Part shown: positions 20,281 to 29,405 of the stretch, in pieces
How the letters are laid out: every line of letters starts with the position of its first letter
How positions within the stretch are numbered: position 1 is the stretch's first letter
Origin: Bacteroides sp.
GTDB lineage: Bacteria > Bacteroidota > Bacteroidia > Bacteroidales > Bacteroidaceae
Assembly: GCA_015060735.1 (NCBI GenBank)
Contig: SUXX01000007.1
Location: 1 to 64,000 of the forward strand
Direction of reading: 5' to 3'
Length of the DNA stretch: 64,000 nucleotides
Notes under the pieces: model-generated
What the model saw: the letters and a program-made list of their open reading frames with translations, nothing else
Told to the model about the DNA's origin: nothing
Database searches by the model: none
Program-made: the position numbers and the translations under genes

Positions 20281-21527
20281 TATTCTTTATTCCAATGCAA
20301 TCGCAGCCCTAGCGTAATGCTAAAGTTCAACGGATGATCGGTGTAATAAGTCTTTAAAGGACTTCCATTCTTGAAATGATAATGTATACCCGGCTCAGCA
20401 TATAGGCTGACACTTTTCCCCAATGCATATTCAGCACCGATGGAACCTAATACCGAGAACAACAGACGATTGTCGCTAACATGTCGGATACTTGTGTCCT
20501 GATATTTACCTTTCGCAAAATGGGCAGTTGAAGCTTCCCCCCCAATCAGTCTTTCCACTTGACCTCCGGCAGAAGTATAAGCCCTAAACCGTTTGCTTTC
20601 CCATAGTTTATATCCCACTTGTAAAGGGATGCCAATATAATGTAGTTTTTGTTTCGTGTTGTAGCTAGCTTCTGAATTATAACGGTTTAAGTCAGAAACG
20701 AGATAGGTATAAGTCAGCCCGCTTTGAATATTCCAATGCTCATCCAAGTTGTAACGGAATGATACACCGAATTTGATAGGCAAGCGATGTTTTTCTTTCT
20801 CCTTAAAGGCTGTTCTACTATGCATTCGCGATTCTGGTGAAGCGTTAGTGGAATCGTTGGCACCGGCTCCGTTTTGATTGGGGCCTGGACTCGACAAATA
20901 ATATTCACCATCATTTCTATTTACATTGCCAAACAAGAGAAATCCTCCTCCTTCGTTCGTCACTATTCCCGAATAATAAACACTAACAGCAAATGCCGTT
21001 TTCTTCTTTGAGGAAAGGTTATACGTCTGTTTTCTCTGTTGACGTACTTGGTCAGTCGTTTTTTCCAAAGGCTGTGGTTGTTTGTTCCCATTAGACAATG
21101 TATCTTTTTCCTCTACGATATCTTCTTCCTTGACCAATATTGTATCTGCCTGTACCGGAGTCTCCTTCTCTGCTTTGGCTATAAGCTTGTTTGGCATAGG
21201 CGTAATAGGTTGCTCAACAGGAAACTCAGGTTCTTCAATTATTGGTGGCAACATCACTTCCGATGGAGAAACAATAGGCTTATGCATATTGGTATTGTCT
21301 AATTTTTCTTTCCATAAAAAGCTGATACCGACCAACAAAAGCAAGAAGGAAGCAGCCGAAACTTTGAAGAGTACAGCAGATGATAACCATCTTTTCTGTC
21401 GCGTAGGAACAGAAGCTAAACCACGACGATGCATCTCCGACCGGATATCGTCAAACAGACCTTGAGGAGCTTTCACCGAAAAGTCCCTCAGCTGGTCATG
21501 AACATGTTTATCCCATTGTTTGCTCAT
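20280..21527 (-). CDS. Predicted inner-membrane-anchored protein with C-terminal outer-membrane beta-barrel; candidate anti-sigma partner
   Basis: ~45 aa soluble N-term, TM AVLFKVSAASFLLLLVGISFLW, Pro/Glu-rich linker, C-terminal amphipathic strands ending FSITLGLRLHWNKE; ATG overlaps stop of ECF sigma gene. Confidence 0.65.
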   Translation of the reverse strand: MSKQWDKHVHDQLRDFSVKAPQGLFDDIRSEMHRRGLASVPTRQKRWLSSAVLFKVSAASFLLLLVGISFLWKEKLDNTNMHKPIVSPSEVMLPPIIEEPEFPVEQPITPMPNKLIAKAEKETPVQADTILVKEEDIVEEKDTLSNGNKQPQPLEKTTDQVRQQRKQTYNLSSKKKTAFAVSVYYSGIVTNEGGGFLLFGNVNRNDGEYYLSSPGPNQNGAGANDSTNASPESRMHSRTAFKEKEKHRLPIKFGVSFRYNLDEHWNIQSGLTYTYLVSDLNRYNSEASYNTKQKLHYIGIPLQVGYKLWESKRFRAYTSAGGQVERLIGGEASTAHFAKGKYQDTSIRHVSDNRLLFSVLGSIGAEYALGKSVSLYAEPGIHYHFKNGSPLKTYYTDHPLNFSITLGLRLHWNKE

Positions 21528-22090
21528 CTGTCTTCTGTTTTATGTTTATACGTTTGAATTATTTTGGCCAACATCCGCCTTGCCCTAGCAAATTGGGAGG
21601 CCGAAGTGTCGGGTTTGATATGCAAAATCTCGGCTATTTCCTTGTGGCTTTTCTCCTCAATAACGAAAAGATTGAATACAGCCCGATAACCGGGTGGCAA
21701 TTGTCGGACAAAAGACAATAATGTATCGGCATTCAATCCATCCGTATCCGGTTCCTCATCCGGAAGTTCTTCAAAAGTTGGTTCATGAAAGGAAACTAAG
21801 AATTGTTTGTCTTTTTGTAGTTGCATCAATGCTTCATTGATGACAATCCTGGTGAGCCAGGCTTTCAATGAACCTTTTCCCCGGTACTCAAACTGATGTA
21901 TTTGGGTGAAGACTTTAATGAAACTTTCTTGTAATACATCCTTCAATGTATCTTCATTGGAGATATAACGAGCACCCACACCGGTCAAATAGTCGGCGTA
22001 TTCCGTATAGAGCTTATCCATGGCCAAGCGGTCTCCTTTCTTGAACATGCTCCATATTTGTTGCTCCTTATCTTTCCAAAGAAGAATCAT
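21524..22090 (-). CDS. RNA polymerase ECF-type sigma-70 factor
   Basis: DVLQESFIKVFTQIHQFEYRGKGSLKAWLTRIVINEALMQLQK; LPPGYRAVFNLFVIEEKSHKEIAEILHIKPDTSASQFARARRML. Confidence 0.9.
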   Translation of the reverse strand: MILLWKDKEQQIWSMFKKGDRLAMDKLYTEYADYLTGVGARYISNEDTLKDVLQESFIKVFTQIHQFEYRGKGSLKAWLTRIVINEALMQLQKDKQFLVSFHEPTFEELPDEEPDTDGLNADTLLSFVRQLPPGYRAVFNLFVIEEKSHKEIAEILHIKPDTSASQFARARRMLAKIIQTYKHKTEDR

Positions 22091-22180
22091 TTCATCTTAT
22101 CTTTCCTTGTCTTTCACCCTATAAATTCAATAATTGTGAAAACCTTGCATCTAAGATACAACTTTTTTCATAAAAAATAT

Positions 22181-22203
22181 AGGGAGTGCTTTCGGCACTC
22201 CCT
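22181..22203. terminator. Intrinsic terminator
   Basis: AGGGAGTGC / GCACTCCCT. Confidence 0.7.
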
Positions 22204-22226
22204 ATATATATAATAAGGTATAGCAA

Positions 22227-24398
22227 TTAGTTCTGTTGCTTCTTTTCTCGTTTTTCCTGACGTTCCGGCTTTTCAGCTCTTTCCGGTTTCGGCAACAACA
22301 CTTTATGAGAAAGTTTGAACTTACCTGTCTTCGGGTCGATGTCGAGCAACTTCACGTCGATTTCGTCGCCTTCCTTCAAACCAGCTTCTTCGATGGTTTC
22401 GAGACGCTTCCAGTCGATTTCAGAAATATGGAGCAAACCGTCCTTGCCTGGCAAGAATTCTACGAATACACCATAAGGCATTACCGAACGAACCTTACCT
22501 TTATACACTTCACCTACCTCAGGAACAGCTACGATAGCCTTGATCATGCGAATAGCACCTTCAATACTTTCTTTGCAAGTACCCGAAATTTCGATGCGGC
22601 CTACATTGTCAATTTCTTCAATGGTGATAGTAGCACCAGTTTCTTCCTGCATACCTTGAATAATCTTTCCACCCGGGCCAATCACAGCACCAATGAATTC
22701 CTTAGGAATAGTCATCATTTCGATGCGTGGAGCGTGCGGTTTTAATTCCGGACGTGGTTCAGCGATACATTCAGTCAACTTGTTCAAGATGTGTTCGCGA
22801 CCGGCCTTTGCCTGAAGCAATGCCTTTTCGAGGATGTCGTATGACAAGCCATCTACCTTGATATCCATCTGAGTAGCAGTGATACCGTCTTTTGTTCCTG
22901 TTACCTTGAAGTCCATATCACCCAAGTGGTCTTCGTCACCAAGGATGTCCGACAATACTGCATACTTGTCTTCACCAACATTCTTGATAAGACCCATTGC
23001 GATACCCGATACCGGCTTCTTCATCGGAACACCTGCATCCATCAATGCCAATGTACCTGCACAAACGGTAGCCATCGAAGAAGAACCATTTGATTCGAGG
23101 ATATCCGACATCACACGGATAGTATAAGGATAATCAGCAGGAATCATTCCCTTCAATGCACGCCATGCCAAGTGACCGTGACCAATTTCACGACGACCTA
23201 CGCCACGCTGCGGTCTAGCTTCACCGGTAGAGAACGGTGGGAAGTTATAGTGCAACAAGAAGCGTTCCTTATGTTGGTCAAGCACATCGTCGATGGTCTT
23301 TTCATCCAACTTAGTACCCAAAGTTACAGTGCTCAATGACTGAGTTTCACCACGGGTAAAGATAGAAGAACCGTGAGGACCCGGCAATGGATCTACTTCG
23401 CACCAAATAGGACGGATTTCGGTAGTCTCACGACCGTCAAGACGCTTACCTTCGTCCAAGATGCAACGACGCATTGCTTCTTTTTCTACATCGTGATAGT
23501 ATTTGTTGATGAGGGCTTCCTTTTCTTCCAATTCTTCTTCAGTGAATTGTGCTTTGAATTCTTCACGAACAGCCTCGAACGCTTCACCACGTTCGTGCTT
23601 GTTGCGGTTGCCCGATGCAGCGATGGCATACGCCTTTTCGTAACAAGCGTCGTGAACAGCCTTGCGGAGTTCTTCATCGTTTTCTTCGTGGCAATATTCA
23701 CGCTTCACAGTAGAACCAACTTCTTCCATCAGTTCCATCTGAGCCTTGCAATGAACCTTGATAGCTTCGTGAGCCACCTTCAATGCTTCGAGCAAGTCCT
23801 GTTCGCTTACTTCGTTCATTTCGCCTTCCACCATCATGATGTTTTCGTAAGTAGCGGCAACCATCAAGTCCATGTCTGCTTTTTCAAGTTGCCCGAAAGT
23901 CGGGTTGATGACAAACTGGCCATCGATGCGTGCTACGCGTACTTCCGAAATAGGACCGTTGAACGGAATATCAGAAACTGCGAGAGCAGCCGAAGCAGCC
24001 AAACCGGCCAAAGCATCCGGCATATCAACACCGTCGGCTGAGAAAAGGATGATATTTACATAAACTTCTGCATGGAAGTTGTCTGGGAACAACGGACGCA
24101 AGGCACGGTCCACCAAACGGCAAGTCAGGATTTCATAATCCGATGCCTTGCCTTCTCTCTTGGTAAAGCCACCCGGAAAACGTCCGAATGCTGAATATTT
24201 TTCTTTGTACTCTACCTGAAGCGGCATAAAATCTGTACCGGGAACTGCATCTTTTGCTGCACAAACAGTCGCCAAGAGCACGGTGTTACCCATGCGGAGC
24301 ATCACAGAACCGTCTGCCTGTTTTGCCAGCTTTCCCGTTTCGAGCGTGATGGTTCTTCCATCAGGAAGCTCGATCGTCTTAACAATTGGATTCATCAT
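22227..24398 (-). CDS. pnp: Polyribonucleotide nucleotidyltransferase
   Basis: [32 protein letters not shown] domain [27 protein letters not shown]1 domain [27 protein letters not shown]. Confidence 0.97.
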   Translation of the reverse strand: MMNPIVKTIELPDGRTITLETGKLAKQADGSVMLRMGNTVLLATVCAAKDAVPGTDFMPLQVEYKEKYSAFGRFPGGFTKREGKASDYEILTCRLVDRALRPLFPDNFHAEVYVNIILFSADGVDMPDALAGLAASAALAVSDIPFNGPISEVRVARIDGQFVINPTFGQLEKADMDLMVAATYENIMMVEGEMNEVSEQDLLEALKVAHEAIKVHCKAQMELMEEVGSTVKREYCHEENDEELRKAVHDACYEKAYAIAASGNRNKHERGEAFEAVREEFKAQFTEEELEEKEALINKYYHDVEKEAMRRCILDEGKRLDGRETTEIRPIWCEVDPLPGPHGSSIFTRGETQSLSTVTLGTKLDEKTIDDVLDQHKERFLLHYNFPPFSTGEARPQRGVGRREIGHGHLAWRALKGMIPADYPYTIRVMSDILESNGSSSMATVCAGTLALMDAGVPMKKPVSGIAMGLIKNVGEDKYAVLSDILGDEDHLGDMDFKVTGTKDGITATQMDIKVDGLSYDILEKALLQAKAGREHILNKLTECIAEPRPELKPHAPRIEMMTIPKEFIGAVIGPGGKIIQGMQEETGATITIEEIDNVGRIEISGTCKESIEGAIRMIKAIVAVPEVGEVYKGKVRSVMPYGVFVEFLPGKDGLLHISEIDWKRLETIEEAGLKEGDEIDVKLLDIDPKTGKFKLSHKVLLPKPERAEKPERQEKREKKQQN

Positions 24399-24606
24399 AA
24401 AAATGTGTTATTAAAAATTTCGTCTAAAATCGTGCAAAGATAGGTATTTATTCTTCTAATAAGGTGGAAATGAGATAAAAAGTTAATATTCTTACTGTTT
24501 TTTTTCATTTTAACATGCAAGAACGTGAAGAAATGCTTTGTGAAACGATGAAAAGACGTATCTTTGCACCGATTTTATTTAAGAACACATACTTTTTATA
24601 AAAACG

Positions 24607-25758
24607 GTGATGAAAAAGGTCGTATATTTTTTGTTCGCATTGATGCTGGTAGGATTTTCGGCATGCGATAGTGAACCCAAGTTCAAGGTGCAAGGCAATG
24701 TAACCGGAGCCGAAGACAAAACACTTTATTTTGAAGCCTCAGGCTTGAATGGAATAGTAGTATTGGACTCTACAAAACTGAACAGCAACGGTTCGTTCAG
24801 CTTTACGAGTAAAAGTCCGGAATCGCCTGAATTCTATCGCTTGCGTTTGGATGAGAAGATGGTAAATTTCTCGGTTGATTCTACCGAAACAGTACAAATT
24901 CAGTCGGAAGCCGGAAAGTTTGATACCGGATATGTGATTGAAGGCTCTGAAAACAATAAAAAGATTAAGGAACTGGTATTGTTGCAGGCTGCTTTGCAAC
25001 AAAAAGTAGACCAACTGGCTCAGAATACTTCCATGCCGGCAGGAATCATGCAGGATAGCTTGCGTTCGATGGTGAACAACTACAAGAACAACGTGAAACG
25101 CAACTACATCTTTAAGGCTCCCAATACAGCTTATGCTTATTTTGCTTTGTTCCAAACATTAAACGGATACATGATTTTTGACCCATTGGCCGATAAAGAA
25201 GATGTGAAATGCTTTGCTGCTGTAGCTACCAGCTTGAACAATACTTACCCGCACGCCGACCGTTCACGAAACCTCTACAACATGGTTATCAAAGGTATGA
25301 AGAATACACGTGAACCGCGTCAAGAAACCATCGAAATCGACCCAAGCATCGTAAAGGAAGCCGGTTTGATTGATATTGAGTTGAAGGATTTGAAAGGTAA
25401 TGTACGCCGTTTGACCGACTTGAAGGGCAAAGTCGTTTTGCTTGACTTCACCATGTATAACAATACCATGTCGGCTGCTCATAACCTTGCTTTGCGTGAG
25501 GTATACGACAAGTATCATGCTCAGGGCCTTGAAATCTATCAGATTTCTTTGGATCCGGATGAACACTTCTGGAAAACATCTGCTGACAACTTGCCTTGGA
25601 TTTGTGTTCGCGATGCAACAGGTGCTTACTCAAAGTATGTCACTTTATATAACGTAAGCCAGCTGCCGGCCATCTTCCTAATAAATCGTGCCAACGAATT
25701 CAGTGCACGTGGTGAAGACGTGGAAGACATCGAAGCTGCTATTCGTAAATTGCTGTAA
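24607..25758 (+). CDS. DUF4369/TlpA-like thioredoxin-fold lipoprotein lacking CXXC
   Basis: Lipobox FSAC; DUF4369 N-term (F.VQGNVTGAEDKTLYFE); Trx core VVLLDFTMYNNTMSAAHNLALREVY...LPAIFLINR. Confidence 0.8.
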   Translation: MMKKVVYFLFALMLVGFSACDSEPKFKVQGNVTGAEDKTLYFEASGLNGIVVLDSTKLNSNGSFSFTSKSPESPEFYRLRLDEKMVNFSVDSTETVQIQSEAGKFDTGYVIEGSENNKKIKELVLLQAALQQKVDQLAQNTSMPAGIMQDSLRSMVNNYKNNVKRNYIFKAPNTAYAYFALFQTLNGYMIFDPLADKEDVKCFAAVATSLNNTYPHADRSRNLYNMVIKGMKNTREPRQETIEIDPSIVKEAGLIDIELKDLKGNVRRLTDLKGKVVLLDFTMYNNTMSAAHNLALREVYDKYHAQGLEIYQISLDPDEHFWKTSADNLPWICVRDATGAYSKYVTLYNVSQLPAIFLINRANEFSARGEDVEDIEAAIRKLL

Positions 25759-25812
25759 AATGCTAATTTAGAGCTGAATCTGTTTAAAGATGTTACAGAT
25801 TTGGCATAGAAA

Positions 25813-25844
25813 TTTGGCTTGTATCAATTAAAAGCTTATATTTG
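25813..25844 (+). promoter_or_regulatory. Predicted Bacteroidales promoter upstream of greA
   Basis: TTTG (25813-25816), 20-bp spacer, TATATTTG (25837-25844). Confidence 0.65.
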
Positions 25845-25865
25845 CAAGTGAAATATCAAGGAGGG

Positions 25866-25898
25866 TTCCGACATTAACAGGGTGTCGGAATTCTTTTT
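25866..25898 (+). terminator. Terminator-like hairpin in greA leader
   Basis: TTCCGACA (25866-25873) / TGTCGGAA (25883-25890) followed by TTCTTTTTG. Confidence 0.7.
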
Positions 25899-25948
25899 GT
25901 TTTAATAGACGTATTAAAAACAAACATTAAATAAGGAGGAAAAACATT

Positions 25949-26413
25949 ATGGCTTATATGTCAGAAGAAGGTTACAAGCAATTGGTCGAAGAACTGAGAC
26001 ACTTGGAATCGGTAGAACGCCCAAAGATTGTAGCTGCTATCGCAGAAGCACGCGATAAGGGAGACTTGTCGGAAAATGCAGAATACGATGCAGCCAAGGA
26101 AGCACAGGGCTTGTTGGAAATGAAAATCAGTCAGTTAAAAGCCACCATCGGTGATGCCAAGATTATCGACACATCGAAGCTGAAAGCAGATACTGTCCAG
26201 ATTCTGAGCAAAGTAGAACTGAAGAATGTTAAGACAGGCATGAAGATGGCTTATACATTGGTGGCAGAAACCGAAGCCAACTTAAAGTTGGGTAAGATTT
26301 CAGTCAACACCCCGATTGCACAAGGATTGTTGGGCAAGAAGGTAGGCGATATTGCCGAAATCACCATCCCACAAGGTAAAATCAGTTTGGAAATTTTGAG
26401 TATTTCATTTTAA
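25949..26413 (+). CDS. greA: Transcription elongation factor GreA
   Basis: MSEEGYKQLVEELRHLESVERPKIVAAIAEARDKGDLSENAEYDAAKE. Confidence 0.97.
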   Translation: MAYMSEEGYKQLVEELRHLESVERPKIVAAIAEARDKGDLSENAEYDAAKEAQGLLEMKISQLKATIGDAKIIDTSKLKADTVQILSKVELKNVKTGMKMAYTLVAETEANLKLGKISVNTPIAQGLLGKKVGDIAEITIPQGKISLEILSISF

Positions 26414-26467
26414 TGGATAGGCAGGTTCGCGTCATTGCGGGTCTGCCTTCTTTTATCAATCACAGAT

Positions 26468-26875
26468 ATGGCAACAATATTCAGTAGAATCATTGCGGGT
26501 GAAATTCCCAGCTATAAGGTAGCTGAAAATGAACAGTTTTATGCGTTTCTCGACATCAATCCATTGGTAAAAGGCCATACATTGGTGGTACCGAAGCGTG
26601 AAGTGGATTATATCTTCGACTTGGAAGACGAAGAAGTGGCGGCAATGCACGTCTTTGCCAAAAGCGTAGCTTTGGCTATTCAACAAGCCTTCCCATGCAA
26701 GAAAGTGGGCGAAGCCGTGATCGGACTTGAAGTGCCCCATGCACACATCCATCTGATTCCTATCCAAAAAGAGTCGGATATGTTGTTCTCCAATCCTAAG
26801 TTACAACTTTCTTCCGAAGAATTTGTAGCAATAGCCAAGGCTATCAACGAGGCTTGGGAAAACAACCGCAAGTAA
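26468..26875 (+). CDS. HIT family protein
   Basis: IFSRIIAGEIPSYKVAENEQFYAFLDINPLVKGHTLVVPK; EVPHAHIHLIPI (HxHxH variant). Confidence 0.92.
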   Translation: MATIFSRIIAGEIPSYKVAENEQFYAFLDINPLVKGHTLVVPKREVDYIFDLEDEEVAAMHVFAKSVALAIQQAFPCKKVGEAVIGLEVPHAHIHLIPIQKESDMLFSNPKLQLSSEEFVAIAKAINEAWENNRK

Positions 26876-26897
26876 TCTTCTTCCTTTTATAATATAA

Positions 26898-26932
26898 AAG
26901 TGGCTGCGTCAAAATACGCAGCCACTTATTTT
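26898..26932. terminator. Bidirectional intrinsic terminator
   Basis: AAGTGGCTGCGT / ACGCAGCCACTT + T-run. Confidence 0.9.
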
Positions 26933-27976
26933 TTATACGAATTCGTCTCCCAACTTGATTTGTACGTCATTCACATAACGACGGATAGTACTTTCATCGT
27001 CCTTTCGGCATATCAGCAACACATTGTCCGTGTCGGCTACCAAATAGTCTTCTAACCCTTGCAATACAGCCAGCTTTCCTTTCGGTACAGCAATGATATT
27101 GTTCTTGCACTCGTATAGCAGGGTATTTCCTTTAATAATGACATTCTTTTGCTGGTCCTTAGGCAATGCCTCGTGCAGAGAGCCCCATGTACCGAGGTCG
27201 GCCCAACCGAAGTTACAGATTTGAACATATACGTTCTCGGCCTTTTCCATGATACCATAGTCGATGGAAATGTTTGGACTGGAAGTAAATCCTTCTTCAC
27301 CAGCTGTCAGCTTTGAAGCGATTTCAGGCATAATGTTACCAAATGCATCCAAAATAGTATGGACATTCCATAAGAAAATCCCCGAATTCCAATAAAACTC
27401 TTCACTCTCCACAAAGATTTTGGCGAACTCCAATTGAGGTTTTTCTACAAAAGTCTTTACCTTATAGAAATCTCCTTGCTTTTCATCGGTAATCTGAATG
27501 TAGCCGTAACCGGTTTCCGGTCGGCTAGGCTTGATACCCAATGTCAGCAATTGTGGCGAATGGGCCACAAATTCAAGCCCCTTTTGGATGGCCTCGATAA
27601 ATTCTTCTTCTTTCAGAATCAAATGGTCGGCCGGTGCCACAATGATATTGGCATCCGGATTCAGTTGCTGAATATGTTGTGAGGCCCATGCTATGCAAGG
27701 AGCTGTATTTCTACGGGTCGGTTCCAACAGAATTTGACTTTCATCCAACTCCGAAAGTTGCTCCTTCACCAGATTTTCGTATGCAATATTGGTTATAACG
27801 AAAATATTTTCCTGAGGTACTATCTTTTTATATCTGTCGAAGGTCAGTTGCAGAAGCGTTTGTCCGGCCCCGAAGAAATCCAAAAATTGCTTGGGCTTAT
27901 TCTTGCGACTATAAGGCCAAAACCGGCTTCCGATGCCACCGGCCATAATTACGCAATAGTTGTTGCTGCTTGTCAT
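26933..27976 (-). CDS. manC: Mannose-1-phosphate guanylyltransferase
   Basis: VIMAGGIGSRFWPYSRKNKPKQFLDFFGAGQTLLQLTFDRY; SIDYGIMEKAENV; GWADLGTWGSL. Confidence 0.92.
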   Translation of the reverse strand: MTSSNNYCVIMAGGIGSRFWPYSRKNKPKQFLDFFGAGQTLLQLTFDRYKKIVPQENIFVITNIAYENLVKEQLSELDESQILLEPTRRNTAPCIAWASQHIQQLNPDANIIVAPADHLILKEEEFIEAIQKGLEFVAHSPQLLTLGIKPSRPETGYGYIQITDEKQGDFYKVKTFVEKPQLEFAKIFVESEEFYWNSGIFLWNVHTILDAFGNIMPEIASKLTAGEEGFTSSPNISIDYGIMEKAENVYVQICNFGWADLGTWGSLHEALPKDQQKNVIIKGNTLLYECKNNIIAVPKGKLAVLQGLEDYLVADTDNVLLICRKDDESTIRRYVNDVQIKLGDEFV

Positions 27977-28153
27977 GATATTGTCTGTTTAAAGTTTCTG
28001 CTAAGTTAGAATTTATTTTCATTATCCCTATCATATTTATGATAAATGATGTTATAAAAACTTTTTTTGAAGAAAATATGCGAAATTATTTGGCGGTATA
28101 CAAAAAAGTAGTACCTTTGCATCCGCAATCAAGAAACAACTCTTGAATCGAAT

Positions 28154-28237
28154 GCCCAGATGGCGGAATCGGTAGACGCGCTGGTCTCAAACACCAGTGG
28201 ATTCACTTCCATCCCGGTTCGACCCCGGGTCTGGGTA
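28154..28237 (+). tRNA. tRNA-Leu (CAA)
   Basis: GCCCAGA...TCTGGGT acceptor, anticodon loop CTCAAAC, class II variable arm, TTCGACC loop. Confidence 0.95.
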
Positions 28238-28278
28238 CGAAGAAAGAGAGTTTTAAAATTGCAATCATAATGTATGTT

Positions 28279-28362
28279 GCCCAGATGGCGGAATCGGTAG
28301 ACGCGCTGGTCTCAAACACCAGTGGATTCACTTCCATCCCGGTTCGACCCCGGGTCTGGGTA
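28279..28362 (+). tRNA. tRNA-Leu (CAA), tandem copy
   Basis: Identical to 28154-28237. Confidence 0.95.
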
Positions 28363-28363
28363 C

Positions 28364-28402
28364 AAGAGGAGAAAGTTTGAAGACTTTCTCCTCTTTTTTT
28401 AT
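28364..28402 (+). terminator. Intrinsic terminator after tRNA-Leu pair
   Basis: AAGAGGAGAAAGT / ACTTTCTCCTCTT + T-tract. Confidence 0.9.
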
Positions 28403-28784
28403 ACTTGCACATCACCTTTAACGCAGTTTTTCAGGCTATTCAAACAACCTATGTATCAGCCAGTTATCCCGCTGACCGCGTCTGAACTTCCTTTGATTAC
28501 TTTCTGACGAACTACATGATAGAAATTACCGTGCCAGTATGCCTTGGATTGAGCTCCATAAAGGTCAGCCGATAGCTCAATTTTTGACAGAGGTACCTCG
28601 AAAGGCGACTGGTGATAATATGCCTTGTGCAACGTTACACTGCCTTTTCTTCTTCTTTATTCAGAAAATCACGCTCCACATTCATCACCTCCTTTTTCTG
28701 TTGGACATAGAATTGATGGGAGCTTCCGAAGTCTACACTAAATGAGAACTCTTGAAATGTTAGTGTTATCTTCAAGTAATATTA

Positions 28785-28920
28785 CATCTCGATTCAGCAT
28801 CCATTATCTTCGTCACAGCTGTGACGTTTCTTCGTCACAGTTGTGACGAAGAGAATCAAAAAGCAAGTTTATGCTAATTCTTCAAGAAGTCAAGGCTAAT
28901 GTTTCTCAAGCCTAAGGCTA
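28785..28920 (-). repeat. Tandem-palindrome intergenic element, copy B (inverted relative to copy A)
   Basis: CGTCACAGCTGTGACG (28811-28826) and CTTCGTCACAGTTGTGACGAAG (28830-28851); reverse complement aligns to 205-360 including GAAACATTAGCCT..ACT and AAGAATTA blocks. Confidence 0.75.
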
Positions 28921-29129
28921 GTTAATACGAAAGATAAGGTAAAGGAGCGTTGTCATACTTACCCAATGATGATGAAGAAGGCGAAGAAACTTCAGCCGGA
29001 ACCATCGGTACAACTATTTGACAGCTAGATAAGTTTAAACCTCCCGAAAATGCAAAGATGAAATTATAAATTCCATTAACCGCGTAAAAGGATGCATCAT
29101 CATAGGAGCAGCGAGAAGCATGAAAAACA

Positions 29130-29166
29130 AAAACTCTCGCAAGCCTATGACTTACGAGAGTTTTTT
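29130..29166 (-). terminator. Intrinsic terminator of tRNA-Gly/tRNA-Leu unit
   Basis: AAAACTCTCG / CGAGAGTTTT flanked by A/T tracts. Confidence 0.8.
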
Positions 29167-29168
29167 CG

Positions 29169-29253
29169 TACTCGAAGCGGGACTTGAACCCGCACAGCCG
29201 CAATGGCCAAGGGATTTTAAGTCCCTCGTGTCTACCGATTCCACCATTCGAGC
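29169..29253 (-). tRNA. tRNA-Leu (TAA)
   Basis: Acceptor GCTCGAA/TTCGAGT, anticodon loop CTTAAAA, TTCAAGT T-loop, class II variable arm. Confidence 0.95.
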
Positions 29254-29266
29254 ATCCTCAAAAGAG

Positions 29267-29339
29267 AGCGGAAAACGAGGCTCGAACTCGCGACCCTAAC
29301 CTTGGCAAGGTTATGCTCTACCAACTGAGCTATTTCCGC
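29267..29339 (-). tRNA. tRNA-Gly (GCC)
   Basis: Acceptor GCGGAAA/TTTCCGC, anticodon loop TTGCCAA, TTCGAGC T-loop. Confidence 0.95.
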
Positions 29340-29405
29340 ATTTAATTTAGACGGGTGCAAAGATAAACGCTTTTATATTAACCGCCAAATTTTGCACCCG
29401 TTTTT

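Noticed and set aside
23373-24041. 222-aa plus-strand ORF
   Set aside because: Fully antisense to pnp; Phe/Val-rich shadow of a conserved gene
28203-28415. 70-aa minus-strand ORF
   Set aside because: Overlaps the second tRNA-Leu gene and its terminator
28922-29203. 93-aa minus-strand ORF
   Set aside because: Begins inside tRNA-Leu (TAA) and crosses its terminator; no homology recognised
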